From Lepidurus packardi (Eukaryota; Arthropoda; Branchiopoda; Notostraca; Triopsidae): a DNA stretch of 64,000 nt. The stretch's first letter is position 1. Every line of letters starts with the position of its first letter. The DNA lies in NCBI GenBank assembly GCA_023053545.1, contig JAKZAN010000005.1:4340001-4404000 (forward strand). Reading direction: 5' to 3'. Positions 41,040-56,427 of this stretch are shown here, one piece after another. Under the pieces are notes generated by a model that saw only the letters and a list, made by a program, of their open reading frames with translations, was not told the DNA's origin and did no database searches. Made by a program: the position numbers and the translations under genes.

Positions 41040-42339
41040 ATGGATGTCAGCCACGTGTTACAGCAAATTGTCCAGCAAAATGAGGAGAATATCAAGTCTG
41101 TGGAAGTGGAAAAGCTTCTAGAATTAGATTTTGATGTTGGGAACTTGTTAGCCACCGACAAGAACGATCTAGACATAAAGTCACTGAGGTTCGTTAGAAA
41201 AAGTTGAGACAATTCGTTTTTAATTTTTTTACAAATCTTACCAGGAAGCAAAAAGACGAGTATTTAAAAGAACTTGCTAGAGGCAATGCTCAGCTTCTGG
41301 TCAACGAGATTTGGAAACTGCCTACCGAACAAGTGGAAGAAGTTCTAGTAGCCAAATTGCCTCTACCCTCCACAAGATTACCTAGGGAAAAACCAGTCCC
41401 TAAACCTAAAGCTCCGACGAAATGGGAACTGTATGCGAAGGAAAAGGGCATCGTAAAGCAAAAGAAGGACAGCAAAGTCTGGGACGAAGCGCTCAATGTA
41501 AATTGCCCGTTTTTCTTGTTTGATAGCTGATTCATATTTTTGAGTTTGTATTATATAGCGATGGGTTCCACGGTTTGGTTACCAAAAAGCTCAAGCCGAC
41601 AAGGAGAAAAACTGGGTGATGCCCTTGCCTGGTAATGCGGCAAACGTAACGGAAGACCAGTTTGCCAAGAAACAAGAAGCCAAAGCTGAACGTGTTGCCA
41701 AGAACGAATTCAAACGTCTAAAGAACTTGGCTGCCAGTGGCAAACACAAGGCGGGCAAAGTAGAGTTGGTTCCTACAGAAAGGCGAACTTTGGAGCAGTT
41801 AAACAAAGCTGTGTACGTTGCTCATACGGCTACGGCATCTGCCGGTAAATTCCAGCCAAACTTGGACCAGCAGAAGCCCGTCATGAAGTCTGGGGTGAAG
41901 CGAAAGTTTAAACCTACTTTTGGGGACATGACTGCCGAAAAGAAGCGAAAGTATGCACATTTTCTCTCAAGGATCACTTATACAATGTTAAATAATTTTT
42001 TTTAGTTTGGAAATTTTTGACAAGATTCAGTCTCACGCGCCCGTCTTGGATATTGAAAAGGCTGTCAACAAATCAATGCACAAGGATCAAGTCGAGTAAG
42101 TCTTCCTAAATTGGTACAGTTAAGCAGTTTCATGAAACGTGTTTTGTAGAAGATCGCAAGAGAAAAGGGAAGGTGGAGGTCAGCGAGGCAGAGGCGGTAA
42201 AGCCAAGACAGGCCGACCCAAAAGCAAAGGTTTTACTCCTGCGAAAGGTAAAGGTGGTCCGGCAGGACGAGGCAAGGCTGGTGGAAGGGGAGGCCGGGGT
42301 GGGTCATCACGTGGAGGTGGTAGGGGGGGGAAAAGATGA
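41040..42339 (+). CDS. RRS1: RRS1, ribosome biogenesis regulator
   Basis: Nucleolar factor that, with RPF2, brings the 5S RNP into the pre-60S particle. Five exons (41040-41188, 41245-41497, 41559-41950, 42006-42095, 42150-42339) give 357 aa (human 365). Conserved parts: [56 protein letters not shown] (with KGI), [34 protein letters not shown]. The C-terminal tail is rich in Gly, Arg and Lys (repeated GRGG), as in the human protein. The first donor is GTTCGT, which is non-consensus after GT but is required by frame. An AATAAA lies just after the stop. The 3' end faces RPS15, 113 bp away. Confidence 0.93.
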
Positions 42340-42452
42340 ATGAAATAGGTTTCAATACAACTTAATCTAATAAATAAAATCTGAGTCAAACAAGAGCATT
42401 TTTTAAGGAAGATGTGTATGTTAATCGTTCCCCAATACAGCGCAGAGAATGT

Positions 42453-43179
42453 TCACTTCAATGGGATAAATCTGGAGCTGTGGGTGGCACCAATACCTGG
42501 ACGACCGTGCTTGACAGGTTTGTAACAGATGGAGAATTCTCCCAGGTGGTGACCAATCATTTCTGGCTTGACTTCGACGCTGTTGAAGGTTTTGCCGTTG
42601 TATACTCCAATCATGGATCCGACCATTTCAGGCACAATGATCATGTTGCGCAGATGAGTCTTGACAATAGCAGGCTTCTCAAGATCATCACAAGCTTTTT
42701 TGGCAGCGCGAAGCTTCTTTAACAAAGCCATATGCTTCCGCTTAAGTCCGCGACGGAAACGACGACGAACACGAGTGCTCATCATTTCCAAAAGTTGGTC
42801 CCTTAAAGAAATAGGTCATTATAAAGCAGCTACTCCCATGGTCATATTTTTTGCGTTCATTGTTTTTACTCACATGGACATGTCCAACAATTGGTCCAAA
42901 TCCACCCCACGGAAGGTGAATTTACGAAACGTACGTTTCTTCTTCTGATCGACGTCGGCCTAAAACCCATGGCAAAAACAACAAGAATTAAAGAAAATCT
43001 GAAAAATTTCGACCTATACAACAGACAGTGTTACCATGTCTGTGTCAACTGTAACTCCACAAAAAGAAAATACACGATGCTACGATACAGAAACACAAAA
43101 TCATCACTAATAAAGGCTACGGATGAAACGGCTAATGCCAGATATTTTAAGATAAAAGATGAAACTTACGTCCGCCATG
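42453..43179 (-). CDS. RPS15: RPS15 (uS19), small ribosomal subunit protein
   Basis: Head protein of the 40S subunit near the decoding site and A-site tRNA. Three exons (43171-43179 coding only MAD, 42874-42959, 42453-42801) give 147 aa (human 145). Order: [20 protein letters not shown], then [60 protein letters not shown] and the invariant end [15 protein letters not shown] nine-base first coding exon is typical of ribosomal protein genes. It is head to head with eEF2, with 331 bp between the start codons. Confidence 0.97.
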
Positions 43180-43510
43180 GTTGATAATTTATCCCAAGAG
43201 AAGAACACTACAGGGTTGCCAGAACTGAAAAACAAAAGCGCAGTGTACAACTGCAATTGCACCATAGTAAGAAACCCCATTGCATCATGAAAAGTAACAC
43301 ATATAAGATCTATTAATTTTTTATGGTTTTATAAAAAGCAATTTCTTCCTTTCAGAAGGCTCATACTGCCCAGAAAATTTACCAGTCAATGCCATCCCCA
43401 GCATTGCTTGTCTGGCAACGTTGACAAGGCATAAGGTCTTTTCCAGACGGGATCAAGAACGCCCGTCTTGTGCTTGATTTTAGTGCAGAGGAAATCCCAA
43501 AACATCCAAA
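43180..43510. promoter_or_regulatory. Shared divergent promoter of RPS15 and eEF2
   Basis: Start codons of the two translation genes face away from each other across this stretch. A pyrimidine-rich TTCTTCCTTTC at 43342-43352 sits where a 5' TOP transcription start for eEF2 could lie (inference). The following bases to 43510 would be the eEF2 5' UTR. They hold a 12-codon upstream frame (43389-43424). Confidence 0.55.
43389..43424 (+). promoter_or_regulatory. Short upstream open frame in the presumed eEF2 5' UTR
   Basis: ATG at 43389 reads MPSPALLVWQR and stops at TGA 43422-43424, 86 bp before the eEF2 ATG. It is real only if transcription starts upstream of 43389, which the sequence alone does not prove. 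It could tune eEF2 translation (inference). Confidence 0.4.
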
Positions 43511-47351
<3,841 letters not shown>

Positions 47352-48114
47352 AAAGGAAAATGGGTCGAAATTGCCGAAGCTGGTGGACTACCAGGACAAG
47401 AAGGGACAGCGGAGTGAGCAAGAATTATAGGAGGGTGGGGAAGACGAGTTTTTTATATTGACACCCGGAAATGGTTTTATTGTTGGATTTGAATTGATTT
47501 GCTATGCTACTAGGTTCGGGGTTTCAATTCCAATATCATTTTCTGTTCTTCCGGTTTGTTACGCGATTAGGGAATATCTTAAAACTTCGCTTGAAGAAGA
47601 ACCATTACGGCACGCTCTTGCAAAGCTCCCTGTTTCATACCATCTTGAATTGGCTGTCCGGGTCCAAATACAAGAATATGGGATACAATTATATTGTTAC
47701 CTTTTATTTAAAGATAAATTCGTAAAGTTCAGATACATGATGTAAATTGGATTCCAAAACCAAGTTCGTTTATTAATCGTTTACATAATTTCGACGGATG
47801 CCTAGTACTCGGTTTCAGAACTTCAAACTGCAAATACATTCCCAACCTGACGTCAAAATTTGTTTACACTGTAGAGGAGAAAATGAAATTTATAAAATGA
47901 AGAACAGATGGCACTTAATAACAGACTCCTCATGGGCAATGTAGTAGGAAAGAGACTTGTATATGGCTTGACGGGTCGGCCTTCATCAAAATACTCCATA
48001 GAATGTCGGTAAGAGTTTCAAAAAATGTCCCAAGCGGAAGAACTTGGAAATAGAAGCAATGCTTTTGGAGCACAAGCGAAGCTCAACTAGCTCTGGAGGA
48101 CATTACTATTTGTC
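47352..48114. other. eEF2 3' flank, no gene seen
   Basis: Starts with the eEF2 3' UTR. A 95-codon plus-strand frame at 47458 has no family signal and is AT-rich. Confidence 0.5.
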
Positions 48115-48186
48115 GCCGTGATCGTCTAGTGGTTAGGACCCTGCGTTGTGGCCGCAGTAACCCAGGTTCGAATCCTGGTCACGGCA
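48115..48186 (+). tRNA. trnH-GTG: tRNA-His (GTG anticodon)
   Basis: A 72-nt cloverleaf. The acceptor stem pairs GCCGTGA with TCACGGC, followed by A as the discriminator. The D arm contains TAGTGGTTAGGA (box A-like). The anticodon loop centres on GTG. The T arm holds GGTTCGAATCC (box B). There is no intron. A T7 run four bases after the gene is a Pol III terminator. CCA is not encoded. The family adds G-1 after transcription. Confidence 0.97.
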
Positions 48187-48313
48187 CACTTTTTTTACAA
48201 CGTTGTTTTTTCGTTAAAGCGTCTTGATAAGCTTAGTTTTTTATAACATCACCCGTTTGGTAAACGTTTTCTTTACTCAGTGAAATGCTTCTTCGGCATT
48301 GCAAACAATAGAA

Positions 48314-49491
48314 ATGGAAGAAACCTCTGAGTTTCAAGATCCCATTCCAGCCTCAAGTAAAGAACCGTTTTAAATTTTATCTCGAAACTTATTTTAAAAG
48401 AGAAAAATATCCAAACAGGAGATGCGTTGGAGTGTTGGGTTTTCGAGAATTTCGGCAAGTACAACAAAAGAAGTTTTATTTGCTTCATGGACAATCAAGG
48501 TCTTGCCGAATTAATTTATAGCGTATGCGAATCATTGGAGCAGCCTCCAGGAGTTTGGCATATCTGCTTCGATATATTCACAAAGTAAGGATATGTTCAG
48601 AATCTCACCCACCGTAAATTCAAGCACGTCCCAAACTAATAACTCTTAGATTCATCGAAGAACGTTTCACACAATACCTCAAGTCTTCGGCTGAAACTGG
48701 GATTCTCCACCAAATTCAAGAGCATTCTTTTCTGCAACTAGTTTCGGCTTGTCAAATTGCTTCAAAATTAAGCAGCTATTCATCAGTAATTTTACAGATT
48801 TTAGATAAAGAAATAAAACTAAGCACACCTCAAATCAACGTATATCTGTGAAGCATTTAGGTGTCTACCAATGTCAAACATTTCTCAGGACAGCGGGATT
48901 GGAATACGCACCCAAGGATATATCCAACTCCGAAATTCAAGTTTTGACGACTCTGAACTATGACGTAAATTAACTACCATAATAAGGCTTGATCAAACCC
49001 CTATACTTGGCACAGGTTGGTGGACCATCGGTCTACGCTCTGATACAAACAATAATATCCGCTTTGATTGCCAATCACACCAGTAATGTCGTATATTCAG
49101 ACATCCTGCCCAAATTACAGCCCACTATCGTTCACCTAATTGATGCAACATACTTACATAGTTACGAAATTTATCTTGAGCTCTACAGAACCGTTACCAA
49201 GCAAACCAGCATACAACCAAATGTAAACAAAAACGTGCTAAAAAAACTCAACTAAACTCAGTTTAAATGCGTTTGAAATGCTTCCGTCTTCAAAAGGATC
49301 GAGACGGTTTCCGCCAACTGACGTCTAACCGCTTGCAACTGGCTGCCGCTATTCTGTGCGTTGCTGTCTACATGGTGGATGTTTCTGCAGTGGACGCCTT
49401 CTTGAATGTGATGCATCTCATAACGGGAATTGAATTAGAGGATTTGGCCGAATTCGCGAACGCAATTCACAACGTTATTCTTGAAATTTAA
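48314..49491 (+). CDS. CNTD1: CNTD1-like cyclin N-terminal domain protein
   Basis: Cyclin-fold protein; the vertebrate and worm (COSA-1) orthologues mark crossover sites in meiosis. Six exons (48314-48356, 48401-48584, 48650-48847, 48889-48964, 49016-49222, 49297-49491) close to 300 aa (human 330). The cyclin box includes WHICFDIFTKFIEERF, QIASKLSSYSS, LEYAPKDISNSEIQVLTTLN and GPSVYALIQTIISAL. The C-terminal part is LAAAILCVAVYMVD and ITGIELEDLAEFANAI, echoing the human ITGIASESIAEFSYAI. The exon 3 donor at 48848 (GTGAAG) and the last acceptor at 49296 were chosen by frame; the alternatives break it. Divergence is higher than for neighbouring genes, as usual for meiotic proteins. Confidence 0.8.
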
Positions 49492-49552
49492 TCCCTCAAT
49501 CCCTATGTCTTGGACTTCAAAGAAAGCAAGGATGATCGTTTTTTTGTTTTCT

Positions 49553-52500
49553 TCACCCGGAATAATCAAAATAATCCTTCACCGGTTCAGCAGGTTTGGC
49601 CGTCACCTTCCCCTTCACCACATCGGAAAGGGTAGCAAAATGCGTTGCCCCACTTCCCCATGCAGAAGGTTTTTTTGTTGGGTCATTTGTCCTGAACGAT
49701 TCCCTATGGAGTCAGAAATACGATAAAATTTCCAAGTAAAATGTTTTGTAATACACTTACGTTAGTTCAACAAGTTTCTTAGAGTTCAGTGCTGGGGCAG
49801 GCATCTTTCGCTGCCCACTTTCTCGCTGAACTACTTCCACCAAGGGAACGCTAGGCAGCCACGAAGTTTCCCCAAAAGCAGTGGCTACTACGTTGCGTTT
49901 AGGTTCCTCGTCATACGAGACAGTTTCACAGCCAAAAAACTCGGCGTATTCGTGAATCACCTGCCGCTTATCACGATTCATGGGATCAAAGCTGAAACTC
50001 CGGCTTCGTTGCTTACTAGCCGACTGCTTTGCTAACTGAACCAGATCTGTTAACTTGTCATGGATCACGGTGACAAAACGAGGATCTTTCTTAGTCCACT
50101 CTTTAAGTAAGTCCGGGTATTTGGGAGGACCCGGCTTAGTACTCAAGTCTGGATTCCGTATCTGAAGGGCCAACGCCAAACGACGGTTGCGCTCCACTAC
50201 GGCGCATTCCTCGTTGCATTCCAAACTTGCACCAGAACGCCATTATTAAACCATCACGTAGAGGAAATATTTATAGATTTTTTTTTACCTCTTCGTGTTA
50301 TCCTTCCTGTTGCCATTTGAAAGTAAATTTTTTAGGTCCACAGATTGCCCACTTTGCATAGCAGCCATTTTGGATGCCAATAACGAAGTAGCCATCCGCC
50401 TATACGCAGTTTGCTGCTCCTCGCAAGATACGGTAGCTTTACGTTGGCCACAAAGACATTGCACTTTAACCTAATAAATTCCAAAATGGAAAGTCAAACA
50501 CTGTAAAAAACCAAAAGAAAGACATTTACCTTCTCTTTGCAAGACACCTCAGGACAGTCTCCTTGATGACAAGGCGCTCCACATGGATGTCCGCATTCTT
50601 GGCGAGGAGTAGTGCAAGGCTGGGTACATTTTTCCAATTGGCCATTATCCAACGTCTTCACACAAGGGCCAGGATGGCATGAAGCAATACATTGGTGCCG
50701 ACCACATGGTAATGGTTTTCCACATGGCTTTCCGCAAGCCACTTCTTGTAAATAGCATGGTAAATTTTTGCGCAACTGTTTAAATAAAATTTCGCATGAA
50801 AATACGTATTACAAATTTTAACTGACTCTAGCTTAGTTACCTCGTGATGACCATAGCACCATTTCGCACAGAGAAACGTACACGGGGGGCAATTCGGGTC
50901 AGCGTGACAGTTGTGTGTCTTGGAATGACCGCAGCTTGATGGTCGCATACAAGGCTGATCACATTCTGGTGGACGGGTTCCACATGCTACGGGTGGATAC
51001 ATAACGCTGGTACCACAGTGACAGCGCAATTCATCAAAACCTAAGACAAATACATTCCGGTAAGTGATAAAAAAAGTTCTGAAGGAAAAGACGTACTAGT
51101 CTGCCAACATTTGGGACAATTTCCAGCATGGCACAACGCTTCGCACTGGTGCAAGCCGCAAGATAACTTACGACCACACTCCTGGGGACAAATATGTTCT
51201 TTGTCGACACAGCACACGGCCAGGCATTTATGCCTCCCACACGACCGTTTCTACGACAAAAGAAAACAGTTAAGTCACAGTGACATTGTCATAAAACCAA
51301 ACATATACTTTGTTACATCGCCTTTCGCATAAAACCGCTTCGTCCGATTTAGCCAGCAGCTGCTCGCAAGTCACTTCTTTCTCGTTTTTCCCACAACGAC
51401 AGCGCACGGAAGTGTTTAACTTGCATGGCGGGCAGGGCCCCATGTGGCACATTTTTTTACAACGGTGAAGGGCTTCTAAGATGGATACCCAAGACAATAA
51501 ATGCATATTTCTCTGACACAATTTATAAAAAAGAAAATTACCTTCGGGCCCACAGCCAAGACCTTTATCGCAAACATACCCACACGTAGGGATGTTGTCT
51601 TTACACGACGTCCTTCCTTTGAAACCCTTAACTCCATACAATTCCCGCAATGGAATCTTACCACAAGGACAGTGAGTCACGTTGGACACCAATAACGGAC
51701 AAGTATCACAAGGCCCAGGATGACAGGCCTTTTCGCAATAATGATTCCCACAAGCGAGAAGCTTTTGACAAGTTTTGTCGCAGACAAAGTTATCGCTGCT
51801 TTTAACGGATTTGTCACAAAGAAGTTCCCGAGTAGTACGACTGCAGAAACAACCTAAATAATTCAGCATTCAATTAAAGAACTCGCTCTATCATTACAAA
51901 AATTGCTTTGAGGACTTACTTTGTTTAACGACGACTTCGCAATCAATGCACTCGCCAGTATGACAAAGTTGTTGGCAAGAATGCTTCTTGCATGACAACA
52001 ACTTGTCGCAAACTTCACCACACACAAAAATGTCCACAGCTCCACAGCGTGCCCTACGACTACTTTTCCCACATTGACAGGACCTAGAAATTAGAAGTTG
52101 AGTTTTTGAAACTCCGCTGATTCTCTGGGTACGTAAAGTACAGTGTTAGATGCAACGTTACCTAGTAACTTGGGCGTTACAAGAGGGACAAGGGCCGGGG
52201 TGACAAAGCAAGTTGCACTGATGACTGCAAAAGCCTGAACCGTCTAAAGTGCTTACTAGTTGCCTACCGCATACTTCCCCACAAGAGTGAGGAGTTTCTC
52301 GTCGATTCCATTCCGGATCCCTTATCTTGCCACAAAAACAATAATAGGCAGCGGGAAGGCGAGCATTGACAAACTGACACGCTGGACAGCGCCAACCTCC
52401 TTCTTCTGTGAAGAAAACAATACACAAACAAACAAAAAATTTTGAAAAAAGACGTCATTGATGAAAATAGTATAAATAATTACCGTTTTGAGATGCCTTG

Positions 52501-53399
52501 GCCCAACGTTTACTACATCCCAAGTGAAAGACGTGGAAGCAGTTTTTACAGCCCCAGACAGCTTGGTCAGGACGAATGCGATCACAGCAGACCATACACT
52601 CATAACGACCGTTGCTGAGTTGCTCGGTCAAACGCTCACGTTGGCTCTCTAAGTCTATCTTAACAGGTTTACTGTTCGCAGGCTTTTCTTTCTTGCTAAA
52701 CTCGCGCTGTTCAGCTCCCTTAACTTGAGCGTCTTGGAGAGCTTGCTGCGTCTCATCTAAAGCAGCGCTAGCTGTATCTTGAAGTTCTGCTTCTGGTTTC
52801 CGGTCGTAAGTACGTCGATAGTTTTGAGACCCAGCTCCAGGTGGGCGACCGTAATTACGTCTAGGAGGCCTGGACAGCTTAGACTCATCTCTTCTTGGAC
52901 CAGAGTAAGTTTCGTACTCTCTTTCATCGCGTGAATTGGAGGCTTGATTATGATATCTACCTCTGCCTCTTGATTCCGTATAAGTGGCTGAATGCCGCGT
53001 TTGTTGACTTGCAGATTGATCAGGAGGGTAGGGGTTTTCTATAGCAGAAGCAGCTGTTGGTGCTTGTCGAAGTGAACTTAATAATGACGCAGTTTCTTGC
53101 AACACAGCTTGTCGACCTTGCATCCGCGAATCGTTAGCTTCTTCAGAAGACCTACTGGATTGCTCAGGCCTGGTATAGTGCCTGTTTGAAGCAGGCCTAT
53201 AATCTCGACCACGATATCTAAGTTCTTGTGGTTGGTTGCTGCCTTCCAACAGGGGATTTTGATCTTGTGATGGAGCTTGGGAACGGTAATGTCTTCCGCC
53301 TCCTCTATACCGGTTACTATTATGCTGTCGTTGTCTGGATCCAGACTCGTTGTTAGGTCCAGAACTGGGATTCCTGCTCTCTCCTCGCTCGTGTTCCAT
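49553..53399 (-). CDS. NFX1: NFX1-type zinc finger protein (RING plus R3H)
   Basis: Nuclear protein with an E3 ligase-type RING and an array of NF-X1 fingers, known for transcription repression and for poly(A)-binding-protein-linked mRNA control (family knowledge; Drosophila shuttle craft). Eleven exons (52484-53399, 52162-52405, 51920-52083, 51542-51853, 51309-51475, 51097-51250, 50841-51040, 50530-50775, 50289-50470, 49761-50225, 49553-49703) give 1,066 aa (human NFX1 1,120). The N-terminus is RG/Q-rich and disordered. The RING is at ~270-330 ([19 protein letters not shown] ... GWRCPACQ). At least eight Cys/His NF-X1 repeats follow, for example [10 protein letters not shown] and [10 protein letters not shown]. 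The R3H domain contains [17 protein letters not shown] and [15 protein letters not shown]. The RING separates it from NFXL1-like proteins without R3H. Confidence 0.93.
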
Positions 53400-53964
53400 G
53401 TTTGCTTCAAAGATTTAACAGAAAGCCAACAACTATATGCAAATCAATAACAGAACTATTACACGAGTTGACCGTACAAATGTTATTTATTTCGTCCAAG
53501 TTTTACTTACGTTAACAAAGCAAAGCAACGTGCTATAGACTATAGACTGAATTCAGAATGAAGACACTTGCTGGTGGGCAATTCAGAAGCAAAGAAGACG
53601 AACAAACATGCTGCCAACATTACTGGCCACTACCGTGGCTGATAACAAGCCCACAAGATGCAACTAGGTTTGCGCTTTTTACAAACGAAAGAAGGAACTC
53701 ACAAATTCTGACTGATTGCACTCTCTAGTCGAGAGAGCATGCCATATTCCATTCACGGTCTTTTCGACAAGCCACGCCTTTTCCTTCTTTCGTCATCACA
53801 AGAGCTTACTGTATTGGTCAGAAATTAACTGAATCACAAAAGACGTTGCGAAACTTTTTTTAAATTTGCAAGATTTGTACTTTGTAAGTAATTTGATGCC
53901 TAACTGTAATAGCTTACATAAAGCCGAATTTACCGACTCATAAAGACAAGAAACAAAAATTTTT
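53400..53964. other. Intergenic, NFX1 promoter side
   Basis: The 5' flank of NFX1 and the 3' flank of the SOUL gene, both transcribed from the minus strand. No further gene was seen. Confidence 0.5.
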
Positions 53965-55000
53965 TTACAATTTTTGTATCAACCAAATTTCATTCCTTCT
54001 ACCAAACAGTTTAAACGGCGAATCGTAACCCACTACGTAATAAGCTTGACCATCACTCCTAATAGTTGCACGATCTACTTCTGACAAATATCCCAGTAAT
54101 TTAACACGCTCTTCTTCGATGTTCTTGTCGTTAGCAAAACCTCCATACGTCCTAAAAAAGGAGAAAAAGAGAAGCCAAAGAAAACATTAGCAGCGAGAAC
54201 AGAAGTTACGCAAGCCTACGTAATTTTAATCGCTCGATGAAAACCATATCTCATTTCGAATATCAGTGGGATTAGCGCTAGAATTGTTGAAGTTATAGAT
54301 AGCCAGGAAATATCTTTGATAATTGATTTGGCGATCTGGAAACGATTGCTGCAACTCCATACCCAACTTAACTGCTTCTTCGACTAGAATCTCGTCTGTA
54401 ATTTCGCCCATAAAAGAGCTGGCATGCTCGAAATGATGAAATCCACCGAGGGATTGTATGCATGAAGAGCATACCTGGTAAAGATGGCCAACTCAGGCCG
54501 TTCTTCAATGCTGACGTCTGCTTCGTTCGGGGTGGGAGGGGAATCCTGAAAGGCTTCAGGAATGTAGAATGCCATAGAAAATGTGCTTTCGCAATTTGGT
54601 CCATCCCCAGGCTCCACAAAGGTAGTAACTGGAGCTGTCATCGGAATCTTTGCATCTAAAATAAGACTTATAGTTACTATTTGCTAGAGTCTCTAGTTTT
54701 CTATTCACACTTGCTGAATTATTTCCCGAAATATAGCCAAAAAGTTTCCAAAAGCAGGCGCTACTCGTTGACTTATATGTCATTCCTATGCTGCTGGTCT
54801 TCACCCATTTACAAGGCTTATAACGTCGTTCCTCATAGTTCTAAATTGTTAAAAATTTACATTATGTACCGCATACCATAACAGAACTTATACATAATAA
54901 TATATCTACTTACTTCAGTTCTCTTTACCACGGTATAAGAAGGTTTTTCATAATCACCTCCTGTAACGAAGTTCTTTACCGAGTTAAAAATTCCGGACAT
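53965..55000 (-). CDS. SOUL/HEBP haem-binding protein with two alternative last exons
   Basis: SOUL-family protein, which binds haem or tetrapyrroles in the cytosol. Shared exons: 54914-55000 (MSGIFNSVKNFVTGG start), 54711-54840 (KWVKTSSIGMTY) and 54475-54655 (IPMTAPVTTFVEPG, VSIEERPELAIFTR). These can splice to either of two homologous terminal exons in the same phase. The distal exon B (53965-54151) reads TYGGFANDKN ... YVVGYDSPFKLFG ... RNEIWLIQKL and gives 194 aa; it is the canonical form. The proximal exon A (54226-54418) reads SFMGEITDEI ... YFLAIYN ... RNEIWFSSSD with its own stop and gives 196 aa. Both end on the family RNEIW strand. I cannot tell which is used where; A may be a decaying duplicate. 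Confidence 0.9.
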
Positions 55001-55364
55001 AATTTCGATTCAAGTGAAATATAGAACTGACCTCCAAGTCCCAGTTTCCCTGGTACGATTCTAAGGACACCTGTTTAGTATCGAGACAAGGTTTTAGTAG
55101 ACTTTACGTAATCTTGGAAATAGCAATAAGTAACTCGCATAGATGGTTGCCCCTAGCAACACGAAACAACAACATACCTTATAGATCCCATCTGACCATC
55201 TCGTGTTTCAATTCAACGAAATTTCACAGTCGTGACTAAACTTTCAGCTAAAATAAATAAATCATGCTCATATGCCCATGCTCCGCATCGTCCAATCTCC
55301 ACTGTACTGAAAATTGGAAAAAAAGAAAATAAATATCGGCAAAGAGCTTTGCTCACGCTGAGAT

Positions 55365-55405
<41 letters not shown>

Positions 55406-56427
55406 CCACTGTACTGCATAACCCACAAACGATAAAAGCAAAACTTTTCGCTGATCTTAGTCATGCAACATTCGTCGCGGAACCCGTAACCTTATCGGTA
55501 TGTATTTCTGTCGAACAAAGTATAAGGCTAAAATAAATAAAATTTCAATGTACAATAAGACAAACGAAATAAATTATCTTTATCACGGATTTTTTTTATT
55601 CATTTTTGTACAAGACATTGAAATAAAAATAATCACAATCTAATCTATACATTAAATGTGAGATCATGTTGGATGAGACTGCAAGATTCCTTCCAAGAAC
55701 GCCCTTGTGTCGTTAAATATCCGGAAACTTGTCCTTGGACGGTGGACTTGGGTAAAAATTGCAACTAGCAAACGTAATGAACGCAAACTCAACGAGTAGG
55801 ACGTTGTCACGTGAAAGCGAGCTAGGCCCATTCGTCTTGAAGTTCTGGATGGAACACCTGCTCAAATAGATATAAAAAAATGGATGGATGACCGTTTATG
55901 GTAAAATTAATCCGTCCAAATAAGTGCTTATAGAAGTTATTTACCTCATTAAAAATGACGACTAAAGCGAGAGGTTAAAAAACATCATCTCAAAAAGTGT
56001 TTACAATAGTACGTTTAAAAAAAAGATGGAGCCTAATCAGAAGCACCTGACTGTGCTCATCAGATGAAAGATGCATAATTTAGAAAGTTGGATAACCGCC
56101 TGATTTTTAAAACAAAAAAAAGATTGGGTAAGTTTCCCAAACTGTCTCATCCTTTTGATCAAAGGCCAATCCGGAGAGCTCCATCCGGCATCGACCCTGT
56201 TCTTATTGATCTAATAGTTTGAAGTTACATGAAGTGACTGCGTGATTGCATCATTGCAACCAGTAGGACAGTAGCAACAGGGTGAGGTATATCCCACATG
56301 CATAGTCTGGTGTCTCTCCATTCTCGAAATAGTCGGCATGGTGTGTCCTATGCTAGAGCGAAGGTGGCTATTGCGTGAAGTGCTGGAACAGTGCCAAATC
56401 TGAATATCTCATAAGAGGTTTCCTGCC
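55001..56427. other. Intergenic with a small retroposed insert
   Basis: About 1.4 kb divergent between the SOUL gene and the SLC16-like gene. No coding signal. Contains the poly(A)-tailed insert listed separately. Confidence 0.55.
55294..55416 (+). mobile_element. Small poly(A)-tailed retroposed insert with 16-bp target-site duplication
   Basis: aatctccactgtactg occurs at 55294-55309 and again at 55401-55416. Between the copies lie 91 bp ending in about 30 A. Perfect direct repeats flanking an A-tailed insert are the mark of target-primed reverse transcription using LINE machinery. The ~60-bp body (containing gctttgctcacgctgag) is unassigned; it may be a truncated small-RNA or SINE copy. Confidence 0.8.

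Noticed and set aside
42180-42389. Pro-rich minus-strand frame
   Set aside because: Reverse complement of the Gly/Arg-rich tail of RRS1.
55294-55416. U6 snRNA pseudogene
   Set aside because: Only a short aaaattgga match to U6; the rest of the body does not follow U6.
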